Source: an uncultured Cytophagales bacterium (GTDB lineage: Bacteria > Bacteroidota > Bacteroidia > Cytophagales > Cyclobacteriaceae). Taken from it: a stretch of 64,000 nucleotides of DNA. A program made the translations under genes and the position numbers. The stretch is taken from the NCBI GenBank assembly GCA_913057175.1, contig CAJXNP010000007.1, forward strand, positions 62,001-126,000, in the 5' to 3' direction. This document shows, piece after piece, positions 1 through 10,116 of the stretch (its first letter is position 1; each line of letters begins with the position of its first letter). The notes under the pieces are model-generated. The model made no database searches. It saw nothing but the letters and a program-made list of their open reading frames with translations, and was not told the origin of the DNA.

Positions 1-2
1 AA

Positions 3-281
3 TTCATTCACGAACATTACCAGGAAAATATTTCATTGGAGCACCTTTCTCATGCATCTGGCCTAAGCCCCGATCACGTTGTGAAAGTATTCAGAAAAAA
101 ATATGGCCTTCCTCCTCACCAGTATTTATTGAATTTAAGGATCGAAAAAGCTAAGGATTTGTTGGCTGACAGGATGCCTGTGACTGATGTCGCCTATCAA
201 ACCGGGTTTTTTGACCAAAGCCATTTCATCAGGAACTTCAAAAAAATTATTGGGGTCACACCCAAAAAATATGCACAATAA
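3..281 (+). CDS. AraC-family transcriptional regulator, C-terminal part (5' truncated by window)
   Basis: This is the DNA-binding end of an AraC/XylS-type regulator. The open frame runs off the left edge, so the sensor domain is missing. The visible part is about 92 residues and carries two helix-turn-helix units: a first one around the segment ending [15 protein letters not shown], and a second with the family signature [22 protein letters not shown] followed by GVTPKKY. Residues before the first TTG (position 36) also fit the family ([16 protein letters not shown]), which shows that the true start lies upstream. It ends 47 bases before the serine dehydratase ATG, on the same strand, so it could regulate or be co-transcribed with that gene. 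The effector cannot be told from this fragment. Confidence 0.9.
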   Translation, partial: FIHEHYQENISLEHLSHASGLSPDHVVKVFRKKYGLPPHQYLLNLRIEKAKDLLADRMPVTDVAYQTGFFDQSHFIRNFKKIIGVTPKKYAQ

Positions 282-328
282 CGATTTTGTACAATTTTAA
301 AAATCGTTTATTGAATAAATTTGCTTCT

Positions 329-1780
329 ATGCAACAGATAGCGACAGCGGAAGCGATAAGCGTATTTGATATTTTAAAGGTTGGAGTGGGTCCATCCAGT
401 TCGCATACTTTGGGGCCATGGAGAGCGGCTGAGCGGTTTTTGCGTGAAATAGAAAAAAAAACTTCTCTTGAAAACGTAGGAAAAATAACTGTTACACTCT
501 ATGGATCACTTGCCCTTACGGGAAAAGGACATGGCACCGACATAGCGGTCATGCTTGGGTTAAGTGGCAAAGATCCGGAAACCATTCCATTGGAGGAGAT
601 CCAGGATATTCCCCATCAGATAAAAGAAAACAAGACTTTATTTCTCGCAAGTAAAAAGAGGATTTCATTTGACTCGTCAAAAAACATCGTCTTTTTGAAG
701 AACAAGAAATTGCCTTATCACTCCAATGGTCTTTCATTCAAGGTGGAAGAACCAGGCGGAAAAGAATTGCTGAAATCTACCTATTATTCTGTCGGTGGAG
801 GATTTGTCCTTCATGAAGACGAAACCATCTCTGGTGTATCAGCCGGTGAATTACATGCTCTTCCGTTTCCGGTAGATTGTACAGATGATGTACTTAAAAA
901 CTGCACAGGAGGAAGGAAGTTAAGCGAAATGGTATTGGACAATGAATTGAGCTGGCGAGGTAGATCTGAGATTGATAGGGGCCTGCTGAATATCTGGCAG
1001 GTGATGAAGGATTCGGTTTACAAAGGTTGTCATACGGAAGGAAAATTGCCCGGAGGGCTGAATGTAACGAGGAGAGCGCCTCTGTTAAACAAGAAGTTCA
1101 TCAAAAACAAAAAATATTCAAATGTAGATGAGTGGTTGTCCGCGATAAAAAAAACTAAGTATGATTTCTCTGATATCATTGTCTGGATAAGCTGCTTTGC
1201 GATGGCTGTGAATGAGGAAAATGCCAATTTTGGCAGGATCGTTACAGCGCCGACCAATGGCTCAGCCGGGGTAATTCCTGCCGTGTTGTTGTATTATCTT
1301 CTTTTTACCAGGAAAGAAAAAAAAGAGCAGGACATTTTTAATTTCCTTATGGTTGCCGGAGAGCTGGGGAGCCTGTTTAAAAAGGGCTCAACATTATCTG
1401 CGGCAATGGGGGGTTGCCAGGCGGAGATTGGCGTATCATCTGCCATGGCTGCCGGTGCACTGACCGAATGCATGGGCGGCACGGTTGAGCAGGTACTGAT
1501 GGCTTCTGAAATTGCGATGGAACACCATCTGGGGCTGACATGCGATCCGATAGGAGGGTTGGTCCAGATACCATGCATCGAGAGAAATTGCATGGGGGCG
1601 GTGAAAGCGATCACTGCCTCCAAAATTGCCCTGGATAGCAATCCGGAGGAAGCGAAAGTATCGCTGGACGCAGTGATCAAAACTATGTGGGAAACAGCCA
1701 AAGACATGAACAGTAAGTACAAGGAAACTTCACAGGGAGGTCTTGCAGCTAATATTTCTGTAAAGATTTCAGAATGCTAG
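329..1780 (+). CDS. sdaA: L-serine ammonia-lyase (iron-sulfur L-serine dehydratase), single chain
   Basis: Converts L-serine to pyruvate and ammonia in the cytoplasm with an oxygen-sensitive 4Fe-4S cluster. The first part is the beta domain with the [13 protein letters not shown] motif. The second part is the alpha domain with [18 protein letters not shown] and [18 protein letters not shown], where the cluster cysteines lie. The protein is about 483 residues, normal for the one-chain form. I chose the ATG at 329; a TTG at 287 would add 14 residues that do not look like the family N terminus. It lies downstream of an AraC-type regulator and upstream of gcvP, so this edge of the window handles serine and glycine breakdown. 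Confidence 0.93.
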   Translation: MQQIATAEAISVFDILKVGVGPSSSHTLGPWRAAERFLREIEKKTSLENVGKITVTLYGSLALTGKGHGTDIAVMLGLSGKDPETIPLEEIQDIPHQIKENKTLFLASKKRISFDSSKNIVFLKNKKLPYHSNGLSFKVEEPGGKELLKSTYYSVGGGFVLHEDETISGVSAGELHALPFPVDCTDDVLKNCTGGRKLSEMVLDNELSWRGRSEIDRGLLNIWQVMKDSVYKGCHTEGKLPGGLNVTRRAPLLNKKFIKNKKYSNVDEWLSAIKKTKYDFSDIIVWISCFAMAVNEENANFGRIVTAPTNGSAGVIPAVLLYYLLFTRKEKKEQDIFNFLMVAGELGSLFKKGSTLSAAMGGCQAEIGVSSAMAAGALTECMGGTVEQVLMASEIAMEHHLGLTCDPIGGLVQIPCIERNCMGAVKAITASKIALDSNPEEAKVSLDAVIKTMWETAKDMNSKYKETSQGGLAANISVKISEC

Positions 1781-2007
1781 AGAATATCCGATCCAGGCAA
1801 TCTCCCTTACCAAACGCATTTAAAAAAAATTTGTACATAATGGTATCAATTTTAGTCTGCAAAAACACCTATAGTCCCTCTTTGAAGAGGGTGAAGGGAG
1901 ATGTCCCATCAAAAGATCTGTTTTTACAGCCTAAAATTCCTAAATGCAAATGCCCAGCCATATCCCCTTCATTGTGCATTATTCAACTTTAATCTCAGGT
2001 ATATTCA
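1781..2007. other. Intergenic spacer with palindromic, possibly repetitive sequence
   Basis: No convincing gene is seen between the serine dehydratase and gcvP. A 72-codon open frame here has no protein-like character. At 1876-1891 lies a 16-base hairpin-forming palindrome (seven base pairs around TG), and at 1896-1907 a second small one (GGGA/TCCC). The run of short palindromes resembles dispersed intergenic repeats, but no second copy occurs in this window. There is no T-run, so it is a poor terminator. Confidence 0.4.
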
Positions 2008-4914
2008 ATGAAAATTGATCTTAAAACATCACGAAAATTCGAAGACAGGCACATTGGCCCGGATGAAAAAAGTATCGGCGAGATGCTACAAACCGTCGAT
2101 GCGCCGTCTATTAAACAACTAATCGAAGAAACGATCCCTGAATCCATTCGATTGAAAGAAGAACTGAACATCCAGGCAATAAGCAACGAGTATGATTATG
2201 TGCACTCTCTGAAAAAAATAGCAGGAATGAACAAAGTATTCAAATCATATATCGGATTGGGATACTACAACTGCATTACACCTTCTGTCATCCAAAGGAA
2301 TGTGTTGGAAAATCCGGGATGGTACACAGCCTACACTCCATATCAGGCCGAAATTGCCCAGGGAAGGATGGAAGCATTGATTAATTTTCAAACAGTCGTG
2401 ACAGATTTGACAGGAATGGAGCTGGCAAACGCCTCATTACTTGATGAAGGAACAGCCGCCGCAGAAGCGATGACGATGCTTTATGCATTGAGAAGCCGGG
2501 AAAAGAAAGAAAGCCATGTCTTTTTTGTTGATGAGCAAATTTTCCCTCAAAGCCTGGCGATATTGGAAACACGAGCCGAACCTTTGGGAATAGTGATAAA
2601 AACAGGAGATTTCTCCAGGATCTCGGTAAATGATAAGGATATTTTTGGAATGTTGATCCAATATCCTGGCGCCGACGGACAGGTGAAAGATATCCAACCA
2701 GTGATAGAAGCTGCGAAGGAAAATCAAATTTCCGTTGCGGTTGCCGCAGATCTGCTAAGCCTTACACTGCTCAAACCACCTGGTGAAATGGGAGCAGATG
2801 TAGTTGTGGGGTCTTCCCAAAGATTTGGCATTCCCATGGGATTTGGAGGCCCCCATGCGGCATTTTTTGCTACAAAATATGACAACCGCAGACTTATCCC
2901 CGGAAGGATCATAGGCATTTCGAAAGATAAGTACGGCCGGAATGCTTACCGGATGGCGCTTCAAACTCGTGAGCAACATATAAAACGAGAGAGAGCTACA
3001 TCAAATATTTGTACCGCTCAGGTTTTATTGGCCGTAATGGCAGGGATGTATGCCGTTTACCATGGCTCGGAAGGATTAAGGGAAATATCAGGAAAAATCC
3101 ATGGATTGACGCAGGTGCTGGATAGGGGAATTCAAATGTTGGATTTAAAGCAGTTAAACGCACATTTTTTTGATACAGTCAGCATTCAACTCACTGAAGA
3201 AGAAATAGAAAGTGTTGGAAAAGAAGCTGAAAGCCGGGCAATAAATTTCAGGTACGAAGGGGATAAAATTTTTATTACCCTTGATGAAACAACTAGCCTG
3301 GGAAGTGTTACTGAAATACTGGATGTCTTTTCAAAAGCATTGAATAAACCTTCCATCCATATTGAATCCCTAACTGACAATCTAGAGTTGAAAGTTCCGG
3401 AATCGGTTATCCGGACAATGGATTACATGAAACATGAGGTCTTTCATCTGTATCACAAAGAGCATGAGATGTTGAGGTATCTGAAAAGACTTGAGTCGAA
3501 AGATTTGTCTATGGTGCATTCGATGATCCCTTTGGGTTCGTGTACAATGAAACTCAATGCGACTACGGAAATGCTTGCTCTTTCCATGTCGGAATTTGCC
3601 AATATGCATCCATTTGCTCCAACCAACCAGACTAAAGGCTACCAACTTATTATCGATCAATTGGAGGAATGGCTATCTCATATTACCGGAATGGCCGCAA
3701 CTTCGCTCCAGCCAAATTCGGGAGCCCAGGGAGAATATGCCGGGTTAATGGTGATTAGAAAATACCTGGAATCAACTGGTCAATCAAATAGGAATGTAAC
3801 CTTGATTCCTGCTTCCGCGCATGGAACCAATCCTGCAAGCGCAGCCATGGCAGGGATGAAAATTGTGATCGTCAAATGCGATGAAAATGGCAATGTCGAT
3901 GTGGAAGACCTATTTATAAAAGCAGAGGCAAACAAGGAAAATCTTGCCGCCTTGATGATCACCTATCCTTCGACTCACGGTATTTTTGAAGAAGATATAC
4001 AGAAAATCTGCCAGATTATCCACGATTTTGGTGGACAGGTTTATATGGATGGCGCCAATATGAATGCACAGGTAGGACTGACAAGTCCGGCTATGATCGG
4101 TGCTGATGTTTGTCACCTAAACCTTCACAAGACCTTTTGCATCCCTCATGGAGGGGGTGGACCTGGAATGGGACCCATTTGTGTGGCTGCCCACTTGAAA
4201 CCCTATTTACCTGGCAAGTATGATGATGGCAATGAAAGTATCGCTATTTCCGCTGCACCGTGGGGAAGCGCTTCTATTTTGACAATATCATACGCCTACA
4301 TTGCCATGATGGGTGGTATTGGTCTGAAAAGAGCAACGGAAATCGCTATCCTGAATGCCAATTACATGAAAGCGAGACTTCAAAAATATTACCCGATCTT
4401 GTTTGTAGGGAAGAAGGGCAGGATTGGCCATGAGATGATCGTTGACTGTCGTGAGTTTAAGAAGAAAGGAATTGAAGTAGAAGATATCGCCAAACGATTG
4501 ATGGATTATGGCTATCATGCTCCGACGGTGTCGTTTCCCGTTCCAGGAACCCTGATGATCGAGCCTACGGAAAGCGAAAATAAGGAAGAGATCGACCGGT
4601 TTGTTGATGCGATGATTAGTATTCGAAAAGAAGTAGATGAGATTTTTGAGGGAAAGTACGATGAGGTGAATAATGTCTTGAAAAATGCCCCGCATGCACA
4701 GGATGTATTGACAATTGGAGAGACCTGGGCTTTTCCTTATACGATTGAAAAAGCTATTTATCCATTGCCTTACGTCCGTAATGCGAAATTTTGGCCTTCG
4801 GTTAGCAGGATTGACAATGCCTATGGTGACAGGAACCTGATGTGCTCATGTATTCCACTTGATGAATACGAAGAGGTTAGCGAAAGTCAGATCAAAGAAA
4901 TTGCCGTTAATTAG
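2008..4914 (+). CDS. gcvP: Glycine dehydrogenase (decarboxylating), P-protein of the glycine cleavage system
   Basis: PLP enzyme that decarboxylates glycine and passes the aminomethyl group to the lipoyl arm of GcvH. The 968-residue length matches the homodimeric bacterial P-protein with its two aminotransferase-like halves fused. The start reads FEDRHIGPDEKSIGEML, which is characteristic. The second half has IPLGSCTMKLNATTEM and the PLP site HLNLHKTFCIPHGGGGPG, with Lys708 as the predicted Schiff-base lysine, followed by the glycine-rich loop. GcvT and GcvH are not in the window. A factor-independent terminator follows directly. Confidence 0.97.
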   Translation: MKIDLKTSRKFEDRHIGPDEKSIGEMLQTVDAPSIKQLIEETIPESIRLKEELNIQAISNEYDYVHSLKKIAGMNKVFKSYIGLGYYNCITPSVIQRNVLENPGWYTAYTPYQAEIAQGRMEALINFQTVVTDLTGMELANASLLDEGTAAAEAMTMLYALRSREKKESHVFFVDEQIFPQSLAILETRAEPLGIVIKTGDFSRISVNDKDIFGMLIQYPGADGQVKDIQPVIEAAKENQISVAVAADLLSLTLLKPPGEMGADVVVGSSQRFGIPMGFGGPHAAFFATKYDNRRLIPGRIIGISKDKYGRNAYRMALQTREQHIKRERATSNICTAQVLLAVMAGMYAVYHGSEGLREISGKIHGLTQVLDRGIQMLDLKQLNAHFFDTVSIQLTEEEIESVGKEAESRAINFRYEGDKIFITLDETTSLGSVTEILDVFSKALNKPSIHIESLTDNLELKVPESVIRTMDYMKHEVFHLYHKEHEMLRYLKRLESKDLSMVHSMIPLGSCTMKLNATTEMLALSMSEFANMHPFAPTNQTKGYQLIIDQLEEWLSHITGMAATSLQPNSGAQGEYAGLMVIRKYLESTGQSNRNVTLIPASAHGTNPASAAMAGMKIVIVKCDENGNVDVEDLFIKAEANKENLAALMITYPSTHGIFEEDIQKICQIIHDFGGQVYMDGANMNAQVGLTSPAMIGADVCHLNLHKTFCIPHGGGGPGMGPICVAAHLKPYLPGKYDDGNESIAISAAPWGSASILTISYAYIAMMGGIGLKRATEIAILNANYMKARLQKYYPILFVGKKGRIGHEMIVDCREFKKKGIEVEDIAKRLMDYGYHAPTVSFPVPGTLMIEPTESENKEEIDRFVDAMISIRKEVDEIFEGKYDEVNNVLKNAPHAQDVLTIGETWAFPYTIEKAIYPLPYVRNAKFWPSVSRIDNAYGDRNLMCSCIPLDEYEEVSESQIKEIAVN

Positions 4915-4937
4915 GGTTTGCTTGGATATATTTTTAC

Positions 4938-4970
4938 AAAAGGTTCAGTCATTGGCTGGACCTTTTGCTT
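4938..4970 (+). terminator. Factor-independent terminator after gcvP
   Basis: An 11-base stem, 4938-4948 pairing with 4956-4966 (one G-T wobble), closes a seven-base loop 24 bases after the gcvP stop. The descending arm ends in TTTT and is followed by GCTTTTG. Confidence 0.75.
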
Positions 4971-5131
4971 TTGAATGCTTCTACAATTCACATTTCAATG
5001 CAGTTCAAGTGATATTTGTTGAATTTGGATTGCAGACGATCGCAATTTTATATTATTTGAAATTTTCAAATTTTTTTTTGTGTTAAATAATATCACTGCT
5101 ATCTTTAATTATATTTTTTTAATTGTAGGCC

Positions 5132-7090
5132 GTGGACACGCGATTTTTTTACTGGGTGATTATTTACATACTTTTTGTACCATTTACTTGTTTATCCCAA
5201 ATAAGTCAAAAAGAGCTTAATAAAATTCATAAGATCCAGGATCTGTTTACTCAACATCATGTGGACCCTTATGAAGATAATAATCCTCCTAAAGAACTTA
5301 TTGGTAAATTGTTTGTAAATCAAATTGATCCATTAAACTTATTATTTACAAATGACGAGTATGAACATCTGATAAAGCTACACTGTGATGCGGTTTCTTT
5401 CGAGAATTTGGATAGCATGAACACCTTCCTGACAAGTTTCAGGGAAGTGTCTAAGAAAGCCATAAGTCGTTCCGAAGAAATTTTAGAAGCAATTAACTCA
5501 ACCAGATTAAAAATAAACTATCGGGATACAGTATCCTTAAAAGATCTCTTCACCAATCAAATCCCGGCAGACGAAAAGGAATTACATGAAAAATGGAGAA
5601 TTTTGTTGAAACTTCGCTATTTATCACTAAAGGGTGCGTCAGAAGTGGATACGGAAATTTCTGCTATATTTAAAGATTCCTTTTTGTGTTGGCTTCGTGA
5701 AAAAGAAGGAATCATATCATCCAATCATCTACTTTTCTCGCAGTACCTGAAGGCATTTGCCAATGGATACGATCCTCATAGCCTGTATTTTTCGTATGAA
5801 GAAGCTACAAATTTCATAAGATCTTTATCAAAGTCCACTTTTAGCTACGGCTTCAAGCTCGATCGGAATGATTTTGGACGATACATCGTGACGAGTTTAA
5901 TTCCGGGTGGCGCAGCATGGAAAAGCGGCAAGATCAATAATGGAGATGAGATTTGGCAGATAAAAGATGAAACGGGTACGATCCATCAACTAAGTTGCTG
6001 GAACCAGGAAACCATGAATATTTTTCTAGATAACCCGGCTATTAACGAAATAACTGTCTATGTCAGACACAAAGACCAAACTTCGAGCAACCTGGTTTTA
6101 CGAAAAGAGAATACGGAAAACGTCGACAATCTGACCAACATATACCTGCTGGATGGAGATTCAAAAATTGGCTATCTGGCTCTCCCTTCATTCTACAGCA
6201 GTGATGATTTTGACAATGTCAAAGGATGTACCAATGATGTTGCTGCAGAATTGCTCAAGATCAGAGATCAAAACATAGATGGATTAATTCTGGATCTGCG
6301 AAATAATGGAGGAGGATCTCTTCAGGAAGCAATTGGGTTGGCAGGACTTTTTCTGGATGTTGGCCCCATCGGTATTACCAAAACACAAACAGGCAAAGCA
6401 GAAACCCTGAAGGATTTTAACAGAGGGGCAGCTTATACAGGTCCATTGGTTGTTTTAGTTAATGAAAACAGCGCTTCGGCCTCGGAATTACTAACATCCA
6501 CTTTGCAGGATCATAACAGAGCGGTAATTGTTGGCACATCAACTTTAGGTAAGGCAACCGGGCAGGAAATTTTTGCGCTAAATCCCAAAGACGATGACAT
6601 GGGTTTCCTCAAAATTACCACAATGAAGATTTACCGTGTTCGGGGAAATAGTTATCAATTAAACGGGGTGCAGCCAGATATTCCTCTCCGTAAAAAACGG
6701 ACATTTAGTTTTAGTGAATCAGATTATTTAAATGCGTTGCAACCTGATCACATTATAAAAAAAGTGTATTTCACCCCTGGTGAAGAATTGCCTTTAGATA
6801 CGTTGAAAAAGAAATTTTCTTCAGAAACCCGGAATTTGAAGAATGATCGTGGATCGTCCGGATTTTTTATTCTAAATGAAGACGTATTTAAAAATTCAGA
6901 TGAAGAAAAAGCGGATTATTCCAATGATCTTTTTACAGTAAAAGATAATGCATTCAACAAAGATATTGTGGAAGCCCTGGAATTCAGGGATGAATTTAAT
7001 TCTGAAATAAAGATGACCATCGAATCCGATAGCGAAATCATAGAAACCTATCAGATCATTTGTGAGTTGATAGAGCAATTGCATCCCTGA
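5132..7090 (+). CDS. Secreted S41-family C-terminal processing peptidase (Prc/Tsp-like)
   Basis: Serine protease of the CtpA/Tsp family that removes C-terminal tails from exported proteins. An N-terminal hydrophobic segment ending at about residue 23 (CLSQ) is a signal peptide, so it acts in the periplasm. A PDZ domain lies near residues 240-330. The S41 core contains NENSASASELL. By the spacing of E. coli Tsp (Ser, +11 Asp, +25 Lys), Ser449 and Lys474 are the catalytic dyad, with Asp460 also present. Lys474 sits in GTSTLGKATGQ, where Tsp has GKGT. The length of 652 matches Tsp-type rather than short CtpA enzymes. The predicted start is GTG. Confidence 0.9.
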   Translation: MDTRFFYWVIIYILFVPFTCLSQISQKELNKIHKIQDLFTQHHVDPYEDNNPPKELIGKLFVNQIDPLNLLFTNDEYEHLIKLHCDAVSFENLDSMNTFLTSFREVSKKAISRSEEILEAINSTRLKINYRDTVSLKDLFTNQIPADEKELHEKWRILLKLRYLSLKGASEVDTEISAIFKDSFLCWLREKEGIISSNHLLFSQYLKAFANGYDPHSLYFSYEEATNFIRSLSKSTFSYGFKLDRNDFGRYIVTSLIPGGAAWKSGKINNGDEIWQIKDETGTIHQLSCWNQETMNIFLDNPAINEITVYVRHKDQTSSNLVLRKENTENVDNLTNIYLLDGDSKIGYLALPSFYSSDDFDNVKGCTNDVAAELLKIRDQNIDGLILDLRNNGGGSLQEAIGLAGLFLDVGPIGITKTQTGKAETLKDFNRGAAYTGPLVVLVNENSASASELLTSTLQDHNRAVIVGTSTLGKATGQEIFALNPKDDDMGFLKITTMKIYRVRGNSYQLNGVQPDIPLRKKRTFSFSESDYLNALQPDHIIKKVYFTPGEELPLDTLKKKFSSETRNLKNDRGSSGFFILNEDVFKNSDEEKADYSNDLFTVKDNAFNKDIVEALEFRDEFNSEIKMTIESDSEIIETYQIICELIEQLHP

Positions 7091-7158
7091 TTTGATTTTT
7101 TGCAGGATGGATTCGGATTTTTTTTAAAGAACTAGTCAATAATTTTTTTATTCTATAA

Positions 7159-8202
7159 ATGTCAATCATGAAAATAAAACGTCTCCTATTAATCACTTTT
7201 TGTTCATTACAATTACAGAGCTCTTTTGCTCAGACATTTCAATCAGCCGTTGATTATCTCTCTTATATAGGTGAAGAATATTCGGTTATTACAAAAGATG
7301 AATGGGATTATACCAAAGCAGCTGCCCATAGCCGTTCAGCCAGAAAGGTTGAAAACCGAAGGAGTGATCTGATCACAACCATTCAAAGCACGAAAATAAA
7401 AATTGCCCGCATGCCAGCTTTTCAGGGAAATAAATCACTTAGGGATTCGCTGGTGGCTTATCTTAACGTTAGCCAGATTATCCTAAGGGAAGATTATGCG
7501 AAAATTGTAGATCTCGAAGAAATTGCTGAACAATCCTACGACCTCATGGAAGCCTATATTTTGACCAAACAGGAGGTTAGTAAAAAGCAACAGGCGGCAA
7601 GTAAGATGGTAGATAACGAGATGAATAGATTTGCCGGGGAATTTAATATTACGCTTCAGGAAGGAGAGAAAAGCAAATTAGGTCAGAAATTGGAAAAAGC
7701 CGGTGAGGTCTACGACTATTACAACCCTGTGTATCTGATCTTTTTTAAATGCTTCAAGCAGGAGGGATATCTGATCGATGCGCTTAATGACAATGACATG
7801 GCAGCCTTCGAACAAAACAGGAATGCGCTTTTGCAATATACAGAAGAAGGATTGGAGAAAGTCAGAGGGATGCCAGGGTTTGGAACGGATTTGAGTTTGA
7901 AAAGAGCCTGTCAGAAAATGTTGATGTTTTATCAGTCAGAGGCGGAGAATAAAATGCCTTTGTACGCAGAGTTCTATCTGAAGAAATCCAATATGGAAAA
8001 GTTATCAAAAGCCATAGAGTCAAAACCAAGATCAAAACTCACAAAAGAGGAGATAGATGCTTACAATAAAGCCATTAATGAATATAATTCATCCCTTGAA
8101 GGTTTTAATAAGTTAAACCAGAGCCTCAATAAGGACCGGGAAAGTGAATTGAATGATTGGAATAAGACCTGTCAATCGTTTGTCGATAAGCATGTGCCTT
8201 GA
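7159..8202 (+). CDS. Secreted helical protein of unknown function (LIC11966-like surface protein family)
   Basis: The first 25 residues form a signal peptide ending SSFAQ. The mature part is charged and predicted mostly helical, with no membrane segment and no enzyme motif that I recognise. Its pattern (FQSAVDYLSYIGEEY near the start, MPAFQGNKSLRDSL, then MPGFGTDLSLKRACQKML as an internal echo of the same motif) suggests two related helical halves. I associate this pattern with the LIC11966 family of surface proteins, from memory. An ATG three codons downstream is an alternative start. It may share a transcript with the beta-barrel gene that follows 45 bases later. Confidence 0.75.
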   Translation: MSIMKIKRLLLITFCSLQLQSSFAQTFQSAVDYLSYIGEEYSVITKDEWDYTKAAAHSRSARKVENRRSDLITTIQSTKIKIARMPAFQGNKSLRDSLVAYLNVSQIILREDYAKIVDLEEIAEQSYDLMEAYILTKQEVSKKQQAASKMVDNEMNRFAGEFNITLQEGEKSKLGQKLEKAGEVYDYYNPVYLIFFKCFKQEGYLIDALNDNDMAAFEQNRNALLQYTEEGLEKVRGMPGFGTDLSLKRACQKMLMFYQSEAENKMPLYAEFYLKKSNMEKLSKAIESKPRSKLTKEEIDAYNKAINEYNSSLEGFNKLNQSLNKDRESELNDWNKTCQSFVDKHVP

Positions 8203-8247
8203 TTTTTAATCCAACAATAGAATTTTTTTTAACTAAATAGATTCACC

Positions 8248-8844
8248 ATGAAAACTAGAAGTTTTATCGTATTATTTTTTCTGTTCAGCGCTGTAAATCT
8301 TTACGCACAAACAGAACCGGGAAAGACCTTTGTTGGTGCAGGCACCAATCTTGATTTAAGTTTTATTAATACCAAAATTAAGGTGGACAATGACTTATAC
8401 GATGTAGGAAAAAGCAGTTCATTTGAATTTTCTCCTCAACTAGGCAAGTTTGCTACACTTAACTTCCTTATCGGGGGAGTTATGCCGATCAATATTTCAA
8501 CAGAATCTGATGAAGATGATAATAAACAAACGATTACATCTTGGGCAATAGGACCGTTTACACGTGTCTATTTTGGCGAAGAGGACACAAAATTTTTTCT
8601 AAATGGAATGGCCGGGTTGGGGAAATATTCTATAAAATCTGATAGCGGATCAGATTCAAAGGAATCTGCAGGGTTAAATACATTCCAACTTGGTGCCGGT
8701 GTAGCCTTTTTTCTTAGCGATCACGTATCTCTAGACCTATTTTTGAACTACGCATCAACCACCATGAAACCTTCGGAATCAAGTGATTATCGTATCAAAA
8801 ACAGGGGAATTGGAATGGGTTTAAATTTTAATTTTATTTTATAA
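8248..8844 (+). CDS. Small outer-membrane beta-barrel protein
   Basis: A 198-residue protein with a signal peptide (cleavage near LYAQ, residue 21). The rest has alternating hydrophobic and polar strands, as in small eight-strand barrels: FVGAGTNLDLSF at the start, FTRVYFG and LGAGVAFFLSDHVSLDLFLNY in the middle, and a C-terminal strand ending in an aromatic residue two from the end (MGLNFNFIL). No ligand or enzymatic role can be assigned. It is the last gene before a strong hairpin that separates it from a convergent operon. Confidence 0.8.
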   Translation: MKTRSFIVLFFLFSAVNLYAQTEPGKTFVGAGTNLDLSFINTKIKVDNDLYDVGKSSSFEFSPQLGKFATLNFLIGGVMPINISTESDEDDNKQTITSWAIGPFTRVYFGEEDTKFFLNGMAGLGKYSIKSDSGSDSKESAGLNTFQLGAGVAFFLSDHVSLDLFLNYASTTMKPSESSDYRIKNRGIGMGLNFNFIL

Positions 8845-8863
8845 TAGTATCAGACCCTAAAAT

Positions 8864-8915
8864 TTTTTAATAGCAGAATCAACTGTCCTTCATCAGTTGA
8901 TTCTGCTATTAAAAA
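8864..8915. terminator. Bidirectional terminator between convergent genes
   Basis: A perfect 22-base inverted repeat (8864-8885 with 8894-8915) encloses an eight-base loop. The outer ends are T5 on the left and A5 on the right, so the hairpin carries a U-run whichever strand is read. It ends the plus-strand barrel gene and lies about 100 bases past the end of the minus-strand dipeptidase operon. Confidence 0.88.
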
Positions 8916-9015
8916 GGATTTTGATTAATAAGACTTTAGAATCTCTAAGGGAGTTCAATCTATCCATTATAAAAGGCAACCAGCAACTCAATACCCGCAA
9001 CTGGAAACAGGCTGC

Positions 9016-10116
9016 CTACCCCCACACCTCCCTCAAAAACCTCAACCAATTCCCCGAACAAATATTTTGTATATCTTCACCGGAATAGCCTCTGGATTTA
9101 AGAATGCCTGGAATTTTCTGTAGGTCAGCTATGGTATCAATGTCCTTGGGTGATTGTTCGGTGCCAAACGCCCCATCGAGATCGGAGCCAATGCCGGCGT
9201 GAAGGGAATTGCCCGCCAGCTGGCAAACGTGATCGATATGGTCCACAACAGTTTCCAGTGAAACATTCAATTCCTCAGGAGTGGACTTTCTTTTGATCCA
9301 ATTCGTATGCAACATCCACGCGTCAAAGGCAGCCCCAATCACAGCACCCCGTTCGATAAGAACTTTTAATTGATCATCGGAAAACTGGCGGTGATGCGGA
9401 ACCAGGGCCCGGCAATTATTATGACTCGCCCAAACCGGTCCTTTGAAATGATCCAAAGCTTCCCAAAAGCTTTCATCACATAAATGTGTAGCATCAAGGA
9501 TGATATTCAGTCTTTCCATTTCGGCCAGTAATTCCCTTCCCTTTTTTCCTATCCCGCCTGTGGCATCGGTTCCCTGTGCATACACTCCCGGACCGTAATG
9601 GGCAGGGCCTATGGCTCGCAAGCCACCTTCCCAGGCCTTTTCCAAATGTTTGAAACTAATGATGGAATCCGCGCCTTCAAGGCTTCTGATCATACCGATA
9701 GGTGTTTTTTCCGGATCTTCATTCCATTGTCTTAAGTGACTTTCCAATGTTTGCAGGTCTTTTATTTGTCTGATCCACCCGTCATATTCCATCGCCTGGT
9801 ACCAGGCCAGCTGTCCCTGCGTTTGCGCCCATGCCTGTTCGGGGGAGTTCCAGCTGGCGCCGGGCATTTTGTTGGATGATTTGGAATAGCGTGCTATTTG
9901 AGTGCCCACCACGATTCCCACATTTCCCTTTCGGAGACTATCAAAAGATACTGTTCCATTCCCACGGTCTGGTTTATCAGTCATTTCTTTTTCTGATTGG
10001 CGAATTTCATGGACAGACCGCCGAAGATCTCGATTCCATTCCAGCGAATTCATGGCGAGATCCAGATGGGCGTCGATCACAAAAGGCTTTTCAATTGGGT
10101 TGTTTTGATTGCTCAT
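9016..10116 (-). CDS. Membrane dipeptidase-type M19 peptidase (cytosolic form)
   Basis: Zinc-dependent dipeptidase family whose members cleave dipeptides, often with a D-residue at the C-terminal position. The first metal motif DAHLDLAMNS is near the N terminus. The bridging glutamate is in RSLEGADSI, and later histidines are in LDATHLCDE and WASHNNCRALVPHHR. There is no signal peptide, so it probably acts in the cytoplasm. The ATG at 10116 overlaps the stop of the upstream gene (ATGA), which decides the start; the frame is open a little further upstream. It is the last gene of a five-gene operon and would supply free D-amino acids to the PLP enzyme before it. Confidence 0.9.
   Translation of the reverse strand: MSNQNNPIEKPFVIDAHLDLAMNSLEWNRDLRRSVHEIRQSEKEMTDKPDRGNGTVSFDSLRKGNVGIVVGTQIARYSKSSNKMPGASWNSPEQAWAQTQGQLAWYQAMEYDGWIRQIKDLQTLESHLRQWNEDPEKTPIGMIRSLEGADSIISFKHLEKAWEGGLRAIGPAHYGPGVYAQGTDATGGIGKKGRELLAEMERLNIILDATHLCDESFWEALDHFKGPVWASHNNCRALVPHHRQFSDDQLKVLIERGAVIGAAFDAWMLHTNWIKRKSTPEELNVSLETVVDHIDHVCQLAGNSLHAGIGSDLDGAFGTEQSPKDIDTIADLQKIPGILKSRGYSGEDIQNICSGNWLRFLREVWG

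Noticed and set aside
1774-1992. 72-codon open frame after the serine dehydratase
   Set aside because: It overlaps the preceding stop, runs through palindromic spacer sequence and has no protein-like pattern.
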